Source of the DNA: Adiantum capillus-veneris
Lineage: Eukaryota > Streptophyta > Polypodiopsida > Polypodiales > Pteridaceae
DNA: 64,000 nt
Direction: 5' to 3'
Assembly (NCBI GenBank): GCA_014529385.2
Contig: CM043953.1
Location: 82,993,838 to 83,057,837 of the forward strand
The position numbers were made by a program, and so were the translations under genes. This document shows positions 33,909 through 45,542 of this stretch, one piece after another; the first letter of the stretch is position 1; each line of letters opens with the position of its first letter. The notes under the pieces were generated by a model that ran no database searches, was not told the DNA's origin, and saw only the letters and a program-made list of their open reading frames with translations.

Positions 33909-34116
33909 ATTCCCCCCCACCCCTCATCCTCGCGTAGCAGGCCGCCGTCAATAGAGCCGAAAAAAGATTAAAAGAAAAATATAATATATATTATACACAT
34001 AATAAGCCCGTTCCCACGCACGCTTACGCACACATACAAATACGCACACACACACACACTCACGCATGCGCACCCACATCTATTTATATATACACACATC
34101 CACCCACATGCACATA

Positions 34117-34118
<2 letters not shown>

Positions 34119-34150
<32 letters not shown>
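34119..34150. repeat. (CA)n microsatellite, 32 bp
   Basis: CA run within the gypsy B 5' LTR; shorter in the 3' LTR. Confidence 0.9.
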
Positions 34151-34155
<5 letters not shown>

Positions 34156-34604
34156 GCACTAAAAATACAAAAAACCAAAGGATTCCACGACTACGACGAC
34201 AACGAAAAAGGAGGAGGACCCAAATCACGCGCCGCCAACAACAAAAAGAGGAAATGCGACGAAGGCATGCCCCGACCGACTCCGAAAAGAAGTACGTGCT
34301 ACACCGACGCACCGGCAACACACTTTTCGCCGACAACATGCAACCACGACGCCATTTTCAGTAATTTATAGGTTATTTTCATCATTTCTTCAGTTTTTCA
34401 CCCAAGCCATTGTAAAATTTCGCACTTTGTAAATTCCCTCTCTCTAGGCGATGGTCACAAAGGCCCACTTAGAGATTCTCATCTTTTAATAACCTCCCAA
34501 AACAAAGAAAGGGTCAACCACACCGGGCCCACCACTTGCTTTGTCTCCCTGATTAAGCTTACCCTAATCACATCGGGATTACCATAATCCAAGGAGCCAA
34601 CACC

Positions 34605-34611
34605 TATAAAT
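34605..34611 (+). promoter_or_regulatory. TATA box of the gypsy B 5' LTR
   Basis: TATAAAT in the context CACCTATAAATTGG. It is preserved in the 3' LTR at 63789-63795 and placed about 590 bp before the LTR end. This is where the U3-R boundary would be expected upstream of element transcription. Confidence 0.5.
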
Positions 34612-35001
34612 TGGAACTGAGAGGTCACTATCGGGGGGGGGGCAGCTCACGAGAGGTCAACACTTGGTAGGGTGTAGTGGGAAGAGTTGACACTATTGGC
34701 ATCACGGGGAGGGGGCTTGTGTTGTTTTTCCTTGGGAATTGCACCATGCTAAGGGAGACACGTCCATCCCTCGACTCCAATGGTCGATGCACACATGTAT
34801 ACACACTCTTGGTAGCAAGCTTCACAATCATTGAGTCGTCTTAGAGAGCGCACCAAGTAGTTTGCACCATCTTTTCTCCCTACCTCTCTATCACCACGGC
34901 GTGCCATTTGTAAATATTGCAGAAATAAGTCTCCCTCACACCCCCTGAGGGTTTTCATCATTTGAAAATCTCTCTCTCTCTCTCTCTCTCTCATTCTCTT
35001 C

Positions 35002-35005
<4 letters not shown>

Positions 35006-35038
<33 letters not shown>
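35006..35038. repeat. (TG)n microsatellite, 33 bp
   Basis: TG run near the end of the gypsy B 5' LTR, preceded by a CT run at 34971-34993. Confidence 0.93.
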
Positions 35039-35040
<2 letters not shown>

Positions 35041-35196
35041 GTTTGTGGTGTTTATATCATCGTGGATTGCGTCCTAGCCGCTCAAAGCTAGGCGGTGCCC
35101 CCTGTTCTCTTTACAGTGACAGAATCGAAGCACACCATTCGGTGCCTAGCATTTTAGAGGCCGTCGGGGTTCGACGTTCTCTTTGCTCCCGTCATT

Positions 35197-35213
35197 TGGT
35201 TCCCCCACTGAGG
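35197..35213 (+). promoter_or_regulatory. Candidate primer binding site of gypsy B
   Basis: TGGTTCCCCCACTGAGG lies two bases after the LTR end CCCGTCA, the same spacing as in gypsy A. I cannot name the matching tRNA with confidence. Confidence 0.4.
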
Positions 35214-35269
35214 AGGGCTTTCTAAGACCCTTCAGGTTACAATGCTGAAAGTGACGCCCACTATCAATC

Positions 35270-36235
35270 ATGGACGAATGGTTGAAGGAATTTTCTAACT
35301 GGAGGACGGAAGAAGAGGAGACGAAAGAGGCACTAGCTGCCTTCATTGAAGTACTATTGCCAGGCTGCAGTGTCATCAGTATTCAAGAGGTAAATTCTCC
35401 ATCTCGTGTTGCTTGTTCTAACTACAAATTGAGAGCATCAGGTAGGAGGTCAGTGAACTGCCATCACTGTTGTCAACCAAGACACACTGTCAATGAGTGC
35501 TAGCAACAAAGGTAGCGAAAGGGCTGAAATCGTCTACATTGACGTTCATCGCGAAGAAGTCATTCACATCAGAGAAGGAAAGAAAACGGTGAGGCCTCTT
35601 TTCCCTAAAGAAACTGCAGTTAAAGTTATAACCTTTACTCCAAAGTGGCCTAAAGGGGCTGCTCAAGCCAAAGGTAAGGAGAAGTTAAGCCAGTTTGCAA
35701 ACACATGACCCCGAACGGAGAAGCATCTGGCCAAGAAAGTGCTTCAAGCTCAGAAAGCCGGATTGTACCCAGCTTGCCAAAGAGGAAGTCATCCAAAGCT
35801 AAGCGGCGAAAGGTCGCCTACCGATTTTCACGACGTATGCGAGTGCTACCAATCCACTTCTCCAATCCTGAAGAAGAAGTGGTAAGGAGATTCCCATGTC
35901 CTAGGGAAGAGTGGTTCGATTACTGCTCTCCCTGTTTTGGAAGACAGGTAGATGATCTTCCTCCTCTCCCTGTACAACTTATCCTGAAGAGGCTCTCTAC
36001 CACGGGTGAAACCCAGTGGGCTCGGGACGAGTTTCAACTGAATGGAGTAGAATTCATGCAACACGCCGACTACGGAAATTACCTACAATTGCTACTAGCC
36101 AAGAGGCTGGGAGTGGTCAGACGCGTCGCCATCACCCTGTACGTGCTTAGCAATGAAGGTAAGGTAGAGCCCATGAAAGGAGACGACCTCTTGTGGATGC
36201 GTCGACTCATCAACACTGGCATGGTAAGAGTATAA
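35270..36235 (+). pseudogene. Gypsy B leader ORFs with an upstream CCHC zinc knuckle
   Basis: Three abutting ORFs in alternating frames: 35270-35503, 35493-35708 and 35705-36235. The first ends with CHHCCQPRHTVNEC (35459-35500), a perfect C-x2-C-x4-H-x4-C zinc knuckle, one codon before its stop. The third is a basic protein of 176 codons with no motif I recognise (it contains RRFPCPREEWFDYC). The second and third overlap by ATGA. Tat/Ogre elements often have an extra ORF before gag (family knowledge). A zinc knuckle here is in addition to the one in gag at about 37.3 kb. Possibly one broken gene. Confidence 0.45.
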
Positions 36236-36576
36236 GTAAGTATTCCACCCTCTGTGCATGATGGAAAACGGGCCGACGGCATTCCCGTTCAGATTCTTGT
36301 AGCATATGCATGTGAATATCTATGTAGATAGGAAAGTCTTCTACCAACAGAACATTGTATACCTATTCGGTGCGGCGGTACTAAGAGAAATCCTCAATTC
36401 CCCAAACCCTATTATTCTCCCCATATTGGATTACCATCATTCCTTTAATGTTTCTATCTTTATCTTGTTTTAACCTATCCACCCACCCCTGTAAAAAGCT
36501 GCTATGAGCCACTACTGTTGTTAATATATTAATCTTTATATATAAAAAAAGGTTTGTATTTTCTTGAGTCACTACC
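36236..36576 (+). other. Spacer between leader ORFs and gag of gypsy B
   Basis: A/T-rich, no ORF supported. Confidence 0.5.
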
Positions 36577-37552
36577 ATGGAAAGTGTTTCTTTCCCTAGG
36601 TTCAGTGGAAAGAAGGGAGAGGATCTTACCACCACCGACTTTTTGGATGATTTTGACATTGCTTGTGTCGTCTCCAACAAAGATGACGACGCTTCACGAC
36701 TTAGAATTTTTCCTCTACTGATGAAACTAGAGGACAAGTCTTGGTATAATGCATTGCCCCAAGCTACCAAGAATTCACGAGATGTGTTAAGGGCTGCTTT
36801 TGTAAAGAGGTTTGGTGGAGGCACAACCTCGGAGAAGCTATGTCAGCTACTGATAGAATTAAAGCAAGGAGGTCTGCTAGAGTATGCCACCTACGAGTCC
36901 AAATTTGTGGACTTATGGGAGAGATGGGTTTCCTCACTGGAGGAAGGCGAAGGAGCGCCTAATTTTCCTAAAGAAGGACCATTTCATTGTTGGTCTATGG
37001 TCGCTGCTTAGAGAGAAGGTGAAGGGAAGGTTTCTTGCAACATATGAGTTGGCAATTGAAGTAGTCCGCCTTAAAGACAAGAAGCTGCACATGCAAGCAA
37101 GAGTAAACGAGTTAGAGGAAACAAGCTCGGCCCGACCAACCCCAATGACTGCAACAACCAATCATAGAGCCCAACCGCAAGAGGCATCAAAAGAGCAACA
37201 AGACTTGCTAAGTCGCATCACCACCCAACTAGAGAGTTTATCTGTGCATCTGGTGCAGGACATGCACCTGCCAGGAATCCGGAACAAGGAAGAGGAAAAC
37301 GAAGGCAGAACCAAGAGTACCACTGTTGCAAGTGCGGGGAAGATGGACATGGAATGTACTACTGCCCATACCCAAGGAGGCAGAATTTCATTAGAGGGGG
37401 GAGACAGAATTAGATCTCTCCGCCAAGAGCAAGACCACCACCACCTAGGCAACGAGGACCAATCCCACCGGTCCAAATCCTTCGACCACCTGTACAACAA
37501 CAACCACCACCCCAACCTCTCATTCCACCACTACCCCCACCACCTGCTGTGA
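36577..37552 (+). pseudogene. Gypsy B gag with CCHC zinc knuckle
   Basis: Starts at ATG 36577 (MESVSFPRFSGKKGED) and shows the retrotransposon gag fold: SWYNALPQATKNSRDVLRAA, then a Leu-rich helix and YESKFVDLWERW. Around 36990 the frame shifts; the next ~200 nt continue in another frame (WSLLREKVKGRFLATYELA) and shift back before a zinc knuckle CCKCGEDGHGMYYC at about 37,320. The zinc knuckle would bind element RNA. Two compensating frameshifts break the product. Confidence 0.8.
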
Positions 37553-38660
37553 ACCAAGCGGTGAGTGTTATTAACTTGGAGGCTAAAGGGAAGGCAAAGG
37601 TAGAAGAATCAGTTCGAAAGAAGCATAAAGGGAAAGCGAAGGTAGAAGAAGTGGATGCTATCGGAGTGAGGCGTGCCAAGCACAAGGAAGCATCTCAAAG
37701 AGAAGAGAAGATGAAAGGGAAGGCCGAGTCTAGCAAGCAAGCAGCTAAACCACGACGGAAGATAGACATCGTGAACTTCTCACTAGGTGAGTATGCAAAA
37801 CCCTATGACTTAGTTCAGGATCTGTTAATGCAAGACCCGAAGATAACTTGGCCCCAATTACTCCACCTTGCACCAAGGATGAGGAGGCAATGGACAAAAA
37901 TGGTAAGTACCAGGAAATCAAGACCCAGGATAGCTGGGGCTATCTCTGGAAGGGATCTTGACGACATCCTACCAACCATGGATGCTCACATCAAGGGGCA
38001 ACGAATCTCAAATTTCTACATAGATGGTGGCGCGCAAATATGCGTCATGAATGAAAAGATGATGCACCATCTAGATCTAGAGGTAAGTAGGCCGGAACCC
38101 TGCCAAGAAGAGTGAAATGCGTGGGCAATATGAATGCAGTCAAAGTAAAATCATTCAATACACAAGTAGAGGTAGACATCTTCGTCATGCCACACAAAGG
38201 GGAGGGCTACCCCATCATCCTTGGGAGGCCCTGGCTTATGGCTATGGAAGATAAACAAGACTGGAGCACCGGGATGATTCGGATGAAGGACGCTAAAGGG
38301 AAGTCCATATTCTACAACATGAGGATTGGAAAGCAGCACAATATGATCTTGGAGGCTTCAGAAGACGAGTCCACCATCGACTATTCATCTACCTCAAGAG
38401 AAGAGACAACCACCACCGACGGAAGTGACAGTAGCATCGAAGTGATGGGGGTCATTCTTAAAGACCCAAAAAGATTGACACAATCTAAAACACCCTTGAC
38501 AAACCAAGAGGGATCATCAGGTATGCAATCCTTGGAGGATGCAGGTAAGTTACAGAAAATGCTCTCAAATGACTTAACATATGAAGAAAGGAAGGAGTAT
38601 GTCTCCATGCTAGGTACCTTCACTACTTTGTTCATTGATGGCTATGATAAGATCACATGA
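37553..38660 (+). pseudogene. Gypsy B linker and aspartic protease
   Basis: The frame 37549-38115 begins with a Lys/Glu-rich linker (repeated KGKAKVEE). It then enters the protease, with the active-site region FYIDGGAQICVMNEKM, where the usual D-S/T-G reads D-G-G. The frame changes near 38110. The rest of the protease (TQVEVDIFVMPHKGEGYPIILGRPWL fold, ending in the I-L-G-R-P-W block) is in the frame 38112-38660, which runs on into the acidic linker before RT. A retropepsin dimer would process Gag-Pol. Broken by the frameshift. Confidence 0.75.
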
Positions 38661-39416
38661 ACTACAGTAGTGCAACACCACATAAAACTCAAGGAAGGAA
38701 GTAACGCGTAGTACAAAAGCTCAGAAGACTTGGAGTAATCCAACAAGAGGCACTACTTAAAGAAGTGAGACTTTTGCTACAAGAAGGTTTCATCTACCCT
38801 GTCGAAGACTCGGAATGGGTCTCTCTAGTAGTGGTCACACAAAAAAAAAAGGTAAGTGGAGAGTCTGTGTGGATTATAAACCTCTCAATGCAGCCACGAA
38901 GAGGGATCATTTTCCCCTCCCATTCCAGGATGAAATACTCAATGAAGTGGCAGGTCCCGAACGATACACAGTGTCCAATGGCTACTCAGGATACTTCCAG
39001 ATTAGCATTGCAGAGGAAGATCAGAAGAAGAAAACCTTCATCACACCTTGGGGATGCTTTGCCTACAGAGTGATACCGTTTGGCCTCACTAACGCCCCGA
39101 CCACGTTTCAGCGCTATGTGACCTTTGTTTTACAACCCTACTTTGGAACATCAATATGGGTTTTCATAGATGATTTTTGCATCTATAGTTCACGAGGCCT
39201 TCATTTAAGCAAAGTATATGATGGCTTAACCAGCCTGCAAACCTTGGGTGGCCAGCAACGTGGATAAGTGTCACATTGGTGAAAGCAAAGTCACTCTCCT
39301 TGGCCATTTAATTTTAGCAAAAGGGATTGAAGCTGACCCTAGCAAGATCCAGGCCCTAGTATCTTTGTCGTCACCCACCACCTCTAAGCAGCTGGTTTCT
39401 TTCCTTCAGAAGGTAA
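38661..39416 (+). pseudogene. Gypsy B reverse transcriptase, up to the copia insertion
   Basis: RT from EGFIYPVEDSEWVS (38,790) through KWRVCVDYKPLNAATKRDHF, YSGYFQISIAEEDQKKKTF and PFGLTNAPTTFQRY to the catalytic block VFIDDFCIYSS (about 39,165; DD intact). A frameshift lies in a run of ten A at about 38,840 and another near 39,250. The thumb follows to SFLQKVR at 39,416, where the copia array inserted. The RNase H continues at 50,584. Confidence 0.85.
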
Positions 39417-39421
39417 GATAA
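39417..39421 (+). repeat. Target-site duplication of the copia array, left copy
   Basis: GATAA directly before LTR1. The identical GATAA at 50579-50583 directly follows LTR3. A 5-bp duplication is the copia/LTR-retrotransposon norm. Confidence 0.9.
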
Positions 39422-39614
39422 TGTTTGGGTATAAAGCCCAATGTGGTCGCCCAGGTAAGTGGGCGGGCCACCAGGTATGTACACATATTCTTTTGTAAAA
39501 ACCTAATAAGAACTCACTATGCTCTACACATTTACAGTAGAGCGAGTTCACCATATCTTCGTGCTCTTCTTCTCGCACTCTCTCTCGCGTCGCACTTCTG
39601 TTCGTACTCCTTCA
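39422..39614 (+). repeat. Copia LTR1 (193 bp)
   Basis: TGTTTGGGTATAAAGCCC to TCGTACTCCTTCA. Short LTR with a TATAAAG motif near its start. Confidence 0.92.
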
Positions 39615-39616
39615 AC

Positions 39617-39628
39617 TGGTATCAGAGC
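39617..39628 (+). promoter_or_regulatory. Primer binding site of copia element 1 (initiator Met-tRNA)
   Basis: TGGTATCAGAGC, two bases after LTR1, the classical plant copia primer site complementary to the initiator Met-tRNA 3' end. No such site follows LTR2 at 44981. Confidence 0.93.
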
Positions 39629-40710
39629 TCATATCGAGGCTCGGGGCAGCACTGCAGGAGGCTAGAGTCACCAACTCAGATTGGAGTGAAATTCGACAGG
39701 CGAAGACACGGCCCCAAATCTGGTGGGATTGCCCGAAGGACTTGGTGTTGTCAGAATTTCATTCTGAGGTCATCTCGGCCACCGTTCGGCTTCGACAAAG
39801 GTCTGCGCAGGCCATTTTCGACTACGTGGTCTCGACGGGTGCAAATCCGACTCTGCAAATTTGGGGTTTTCGACCTACGACTGCAGGTGCTGAGGATATT
39901 GACACTCCCAGAGTGTTGATTTGTGGCTGTCTACACATCGAAGGACGGCTCACAGTTCTTGGAGGCGTGTCACATACGACACGGGCGCATCTACATACAG
40001 ACTGTAGGCGACATCCACTAGTTCATCAGGTAGCTTGTGTTTGCTGCTTGTTATTCCAGATATCATCCTTGCATTGCAGGTACTTCCACATGGGATGTAT
40101 TGTCAGAGATGATGTATGTCTGTTGAGGGTTTGCTGGCTGTGAGTCACGCAACAAACAACCGCCGCAGCGGTTACAGCATACAGTGGGAAATTTGTGGAT
40201 GTATGACTTTGTGGGAAGTCTATGTACTGTCAGATTAACTGCAGCCTTTGTTGAGGGTCGAGTGAGGTTTTATTGAGCTGGGGGATTCTCGAATGTTGAG
40301 ATCCTTTCGGTGATACAGGTCTTGGAGCGATCCCTCGAGCACCCTTAGATAGGCAGCTAGGATGTATTGACTGTGAGTTAGACAGTTGGGATTGCATCTT
40401 TGCTTTACTGCCGTTGAGGCATTGTCGCAGTCTATGCTTATAGGACAGTGATAGGACAGTGAGAGACAGTACAGGTGCAGGACAGGTTTACCCGCAGCTT
40501 ACAGTGTCAGAGAGACAGTGTTTTTTGAGCTGTTTTTTGGTCTGTTTTTAGTACACCAGAGCCATTTTACAAAGGAGACTCTGCCAAAATTTCTGCAGAA
40601 TCTGAAGCTTTCTTGGTTCATTTGACAGGTTGATATTGGTTCAGAGGTCAGTTTACAGGGGAAACTCTGCCGAATTTTTCCCGCGAAAGTAACTACTGTG
40701 AAGCGTAGCT
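39629..40710 (+). other. Leader of copia element 1
   Basis: About 1.08 kb, no supported ORF. A block near 40,280-40,330 (GAGCTGGGG, TCTCGAATGTTGAGA, CGGTGATACAGGT) is shared with the leader of the second internal region at 45,155-45,205, showing that the two families are related. Confidence 0.6.
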
Positions 40711-43700
40711 ATGGCTGGATCACAGGACACTGCTCTTTACAATATCAAGAAGCTGGATGGAACCAATTTCCCATTGTGGAAGCAGTAGATTTGGCACGTG
40801 TTGGTACAAAAGAAGCAGATAAAACCTATAAAGCTCAAGGGGATAAAACCAGAAGATATGGACGAAGATGAATGGAGCGAAATGGATGAATTGGCACTTT
40901 CTACCATTATGCTGACTTTCGCAGAAAGCGTTTACTTCAATGTAGCAGACGAGATGTCGGCTTATCAAGCATGGTTAAAGCTGAGTGATCTTTATGAGAA
41001 GCAGAGTGCAACTTCACAGGTATACTAGTTTAAGAAGCTTGTTGACTTGAAGATGAAAGAAGGGACACCTATGTCCAATCATCTGAATGAATTCAACACA
41101 ATCTACAGTCAGTTGTCAGCTCAAGGTGTCAAGTTTGATGAACCTATTAGAGCTATGTTCCTGTTGATCACATTGCCAGAAAGTTGGGACACTTTTCGCA
41201 CAACTTTGAGTAATTCTGCACCTCCAGATGGTTTGAACATAGCAGGTGTAGAAGGAAGTCTGCTTACTGAAGAAACCAATAGAAAGACAATGGACAAAGG
41301 CAAAGGAACAGCCTTAGTTGTCAGGGGAAGGACCAAAGAAAAGTACAAAGGTGGCAAGAGGAATCAGTCTCGTAGCAAGTCCCGCAGTGCTAAAGGCAAG
41401 AGTGACATAGAATGCTACCATTGTGGAAGGAAGGGTCACATGAAAAGAGACTGCAGAGAATGGAAAGCAGAAAAAGGCAAAGAGAAAGCTGAAGACCATA
41501 GTGAGAAGAAAAAGTCCTCAGTGAAGATTCAAGAAATAAATGTGACAAACACTGTTGCAGAGGATGACAGTCTATTGTCAGGAGACATCTACTTCTTGAA
41601 GAATACAATGGACTCAGCTCTTCTTATAGCATCTAATAGAAATGCACTGAGTGACTGGATTATAGACTCAAGGGCATCACTTCATGTGTCTCCAAACAAG
41701 GAGTGGTTTACTTCTTATGTGACCACTAAAGATCATGTTCGGCTAGGAAATGGGCAGACATGTGAGATCTTAGGTGTTGGAGATGTTCAATTGAAGTTTC
41801 AGAATGGCTCTTCTTTCACGCTGAAGAATGTGAGACATGTTCCCGCAATTACAAAGAGCTTGATCAACAGAGGTTTACTTGATGATGCTGGCTACGTCAC
41901 CACTTTTGGATAGAACATGTGGAAGATATCCAAGGGTTCTATGACTATAGCACATGGAGTAAAGTCTGGAGGACATTACATGATTTATGTATCAAATGTC
42001 TCTAAAAATGTAATCAATGTAATCAATGTAACCGAGCAGCCGAACGTTTCTTTGTGGCATAGCCGGTTAGGACATATGTCCAAGAAGGGAATGGAAATCT
42101 TGTCTCATTCTGGTTATTTGCCTGGCTTTTCATTTAATGATTTTGAATTCTGTGAACATTGTCTCTATGGTAAGCAAACACAGCAGCCACATAAGCATAG
42201 AAGCAGTAGAAGAGATACACAGTTGGCATTTGTTCATAGTGATTTGTGTGGACCTATGCCTAACCTATCTCTAGGGGGAGCTTCTTACTTTATGACATTT
42301 ATAGATGATTACTCGAGGAAAGTATGGGTTTACTTTCTCAAGCACAAGGATGAAGCGTTTAGTGTTTTCAAAACATTTGTGACACTTGTGGAGAATCAGA
42401 GTGGCAAGAAGCTTAAATGCTTACGCACTGACAATGGTGGAGAGTATGTTTCAAAGGCCTTTCAGGACTTTTGTGAGTCAAAAGGTATAAAACGTGAACT
42501 TACTGCTCCTTACAATCCTCCTCAAAATGGTGTTGCTGAGAGGATGAATAGGACCATACAAGAGAAGGTCAGAAGTATGTTGTCTAATGCACAGCTGCCA
42601 AATGGGTTTTGGGCTGAAGCTGTATCAACAGCCGTTCATCTTGTAAATAGATCTCCTAGTAAGGTTTTGCAGAAGGATTCAGTGCCAGAGATGGTATGGT
42701 CAGGCAAAATGCCCTCATACAAGCATCTCAGAGTCTTTGGCTGTGAGGCATATACTCACGTTCCAAAGGAATTTAGGAACAAACTTGAGCCAAAGAGTAG
42801 AAAGTGCATCTTTCTAGGCTATGGTAATTCTGGTGAGATGGGGTACAGACTTTGGGATCCCGAATCCAGAAAGGTTGTCCGCAGCAATGATGTTCACTTC
42901 AATGAATCCAAATATCATTCTAAACCAGAGAGGGTTGAGGAGATTAGAAGAGTTGTCTTCCAAGAAGATGGACCTGCACGTGCAAGACAAAATGTCAGGG
43001 CTCAAGAGGAGCAAGGACAGGATAGAGTGGAACCACAGGTTGTGGCTGAGCCTGAGCCACCTATTGTGCGTAGATCTGGACGTGTCACGCGACCTCCTGA
43101 TAAGTTTGTTCCATCTATGAACTATGTCATGTTGACTGATTACAATGAGCCTTCATGTTACAAGGAAGCAGTGCAAATGAAGGACTCTGGGAATTGGCAA
43201 TTGGCCATGCAGTCAGAGATGACAGCTTTGCATAAAAACAAGACATGGAAGCTAGTTAAATTACCACGGGGCAAAAAGGCTCTACCTTGTAAATGGGTTT
43301 ACAGGTATAAGATCACCGCACATGATAGTCAGCCAAAGTACAAAGCAAGGCTTGTTGCCAAGGGCTTTAAGCAAGAACAAGGCATTGACTTTGATGAATT
43401 CTTCTCTCCGGTGGTCAAGATGACTACATTGAGATGCTTTCTTGCATTGGTTGCCATATTAGATTTGGTGTTGCACCAAATGGATGTCAAGACAACGTTC
43501 TTGCATGGTGATTTAGATGTGGAAATTTACATGCAGCAGCCAGAAGGGTTTGTTGAGAAAGGCAAGGAAGATTGGGTATGCCTGTTGTTAAAGAGTCTTT
43601 ATGGCTTAAAACAATCACCGAGGGCATGGTATCATAAATTCCACAAGTTTATGCTTTCTCAAGGCTACAAACGTAGTGAGTTCGATCATTGTCTATATAC

Positions 43701-44700
43701 AAAGAAGGCTAAGGATGGTAGTTGGCTGATCCTTATTTTGTATGTGGATGACATGTTGATTGCTGGAAAGCACTTGGAAGAAATTTCAGCTTTGAAGTCA
43801 AAGATGGCAAAATCGTTTGACATGAAAGACATGGGTGAGGCAAGTCATATACTTGGTATGTGCATTGAGAGAGACAGATCAAAGAAGTTGATTTGGTTAT
43901 CTCAAACAGAGTATATTGACAAGGTTTTGCAACGTTTCAATATGGAGAAGGGAAAGGCACTGAGTGTTCCATTGCCACCATATGTGAAACTTAGCAAACA
44001 AGATTGTCCTGTGTCTGAGGAAGAAAACGCTGAAATGGATAAGATTCCATATGCGTCTGCAGTGGGTAGTTTGATGTATGCAATGATTGCTACTCGCCCA
44101 GACATTGCATTTGCAGTGGGAGTAGTAAGTCGATACATGTCAAACCCAGCCAAGAAACATTGGGAGGCAGTGAAAGGAATATTGAGATACCTGAAAGCTA
44201 CAAAGAGTATGCGTATATGCTATGGGAGTCAGGAGCTAAGTGTAAAGGGTTTTACAGACTTAGATTATGCAGGTGACTTAGACAACAAAAGGTCTACGTC
44301 AGGGTATGTCTTTACATTGGCTGGTGGAGCAGTATCATGGCGTTCTAGATTACAAGATTGTGTTACTCAGTCTACTACAGAGGCTGAATATGTTGCAGCA
44401 TCAGAGGCATGCAAAGAATCAATTTGGCTTAATCGACTAGTAACAGATTTGGGAATCAAAGAAGAGATGCCTGTGTTATATTGTGATAGTCAAAGTGCTA
44501 TACAATTGGCTCGCAATCCAGTTTATCACTCAAAGACAAAGCATGTGGATGTGAAGTATCATTTCATCAGGGAAATGCTCGAGGATAAGCAACTTCAGCT
44601 TGTCAAAGTTCACACCACAGAAAATCCTGCTGATCTACTTACAAAAGGACTTCGCTCAGAGAGCTTTGCGCATTTTCGCAAGCAGTTAGGTGTAGGGTAG
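40711..44700 (+). pseudogene. Copia element 1 gag-pol polyprotein, one frame with three TAG stops
   Basis: From ATG 40711 (MAGSQDTALYNIKKLDG) to TAG 44698-44700 the frame is continuous for 1,329 codons except TAG at 40786, 41026 and 41911. Order: gag (UBN2-like), zinc knuckle CYHCGRKGHMKRDC (about 41,414), protease (DSRAS in place of DSGAS, likely inactive), integrase (zinc finger HSRLGH...CEHCLYGK; core Asp in HSDLCGPM, Asp in RTDNGGEY, Glu in NGVAERMNR), RT (KWVYRYK, TTFLHGDL, YGLKQSPRAWY, catalytic LILYVDDMLIAG intact), and RNase H (TDLDYAGD, STTEAEY, CDSQSA). Protease-integrase-RT-RNase H order defines copia. From 41917 the pol frame is open for 927 codons. It looks recently inactivated. 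Confidence 0.93.
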
Positions 44701-44788
44701 TACATCACTTCTCTAAATATCTTGTATATTAGCTTGTATAGTAGCTTCTCTCACACTTAAGTACCACATTGGACTTTAAGTGGGAGGT

Positions 44789-44980
44789 TGTTGGGGTATA
44801 AAGCCCAATGTGGTCGCCCAGGTAAGTGGGCGGGCCGCCAGGTATGTACACATATTCTTTTGTTAAAACCTAATAAGAACTCACTATGCTCTACACATTA
44901 CAGTAGAGCGAGTTCACCATATCGTCGTGCTCTTCTTCTCGTACTCTCTCTCGCGTCGCACTTTCGCTCGTACTCCTTCA
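44789..44980 (+). repeat. Copia LTR2 (192 bp), internal to the array
   Basis: Preceded by a polypurine tract (AAGTGGGAGG). Starts TGTTGGGGTATAAAG and ends CGTACTCCTTCA. Carries more differences from LTR1 and LTR3 than they do from each other. Confidence 0.92.
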
Positions 44981-45542
44981 TGTACGTTGACCTGCGGACA
45001 CTGCCCACTGTAATACGTGTGGAGCCATTTTTGGCTATTTTGGTAGTTTTTCCCGGCCGTTTCTGAGACTCGGACTGGAAGATCCCTTTCTGAGACTGTG
45101 GCTAGTCCATTTGTGTCTGCATTAGCCTTTTGGAGGGTCGATAGCGTGAGGTTTTCTTTGAGCTGGGGTGTGCTCGAATGTTGAGACACCTTCGGTGATA
45201 CAGGTAGTTGGAGTTCCTCTTTTACGGTACCCTCGCCATAGGATATGTATCTGGACGGTTATTTATGCTTTTGACACCGAGTTGGCACTCACATAGCAGT
45301 TGTTTTGTGCATCAGATGCCCAGTTAGTGAACTTGGCACATTTATATGCATTTTGAGTTGAGTTTTGACTCCTCATACAAAGGAGACTCTGCCGGATTTA
45401 CTTCCCGCGAGTTGTGACTTCCATTGTTGGCACTTTTGAGTCTATTTCGGTTGAGATCTTACTCCCGCTACAAAGGTTACTCTGTCCAAATTTCTACATC
45501 TTCTTACCATAGTTTGGCACCTCTCAAACCCTCTTATCAGCA
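44981..45542 (+). other. Leader of the second copia internal region, without a visible primer binding site
   Basis: The sequence after LTR2 reads TGTACGTTGACCTGC, not TGGTATCAGAGC. The rest is related in part to the leader of element 1 (see 45,155-45,205). No ORF supported. Confidence 0.6.

Noticed and set aside
34066-34371. ORF shared by both gypsy B LTRs, basic C-terminal part
   Set aside because: Shared only because LTRs are copies of each other. The two versions keep the frame with amino-acid changes, but there is no independent evidence of coding.
35170-39420. Repeated GTAAGT/GGTAAG strings in gypsy B as splice donors
   Set aside because: They fall inside coding blocks that are read through in frame or by frameshift, and no matching acceptors were evident.
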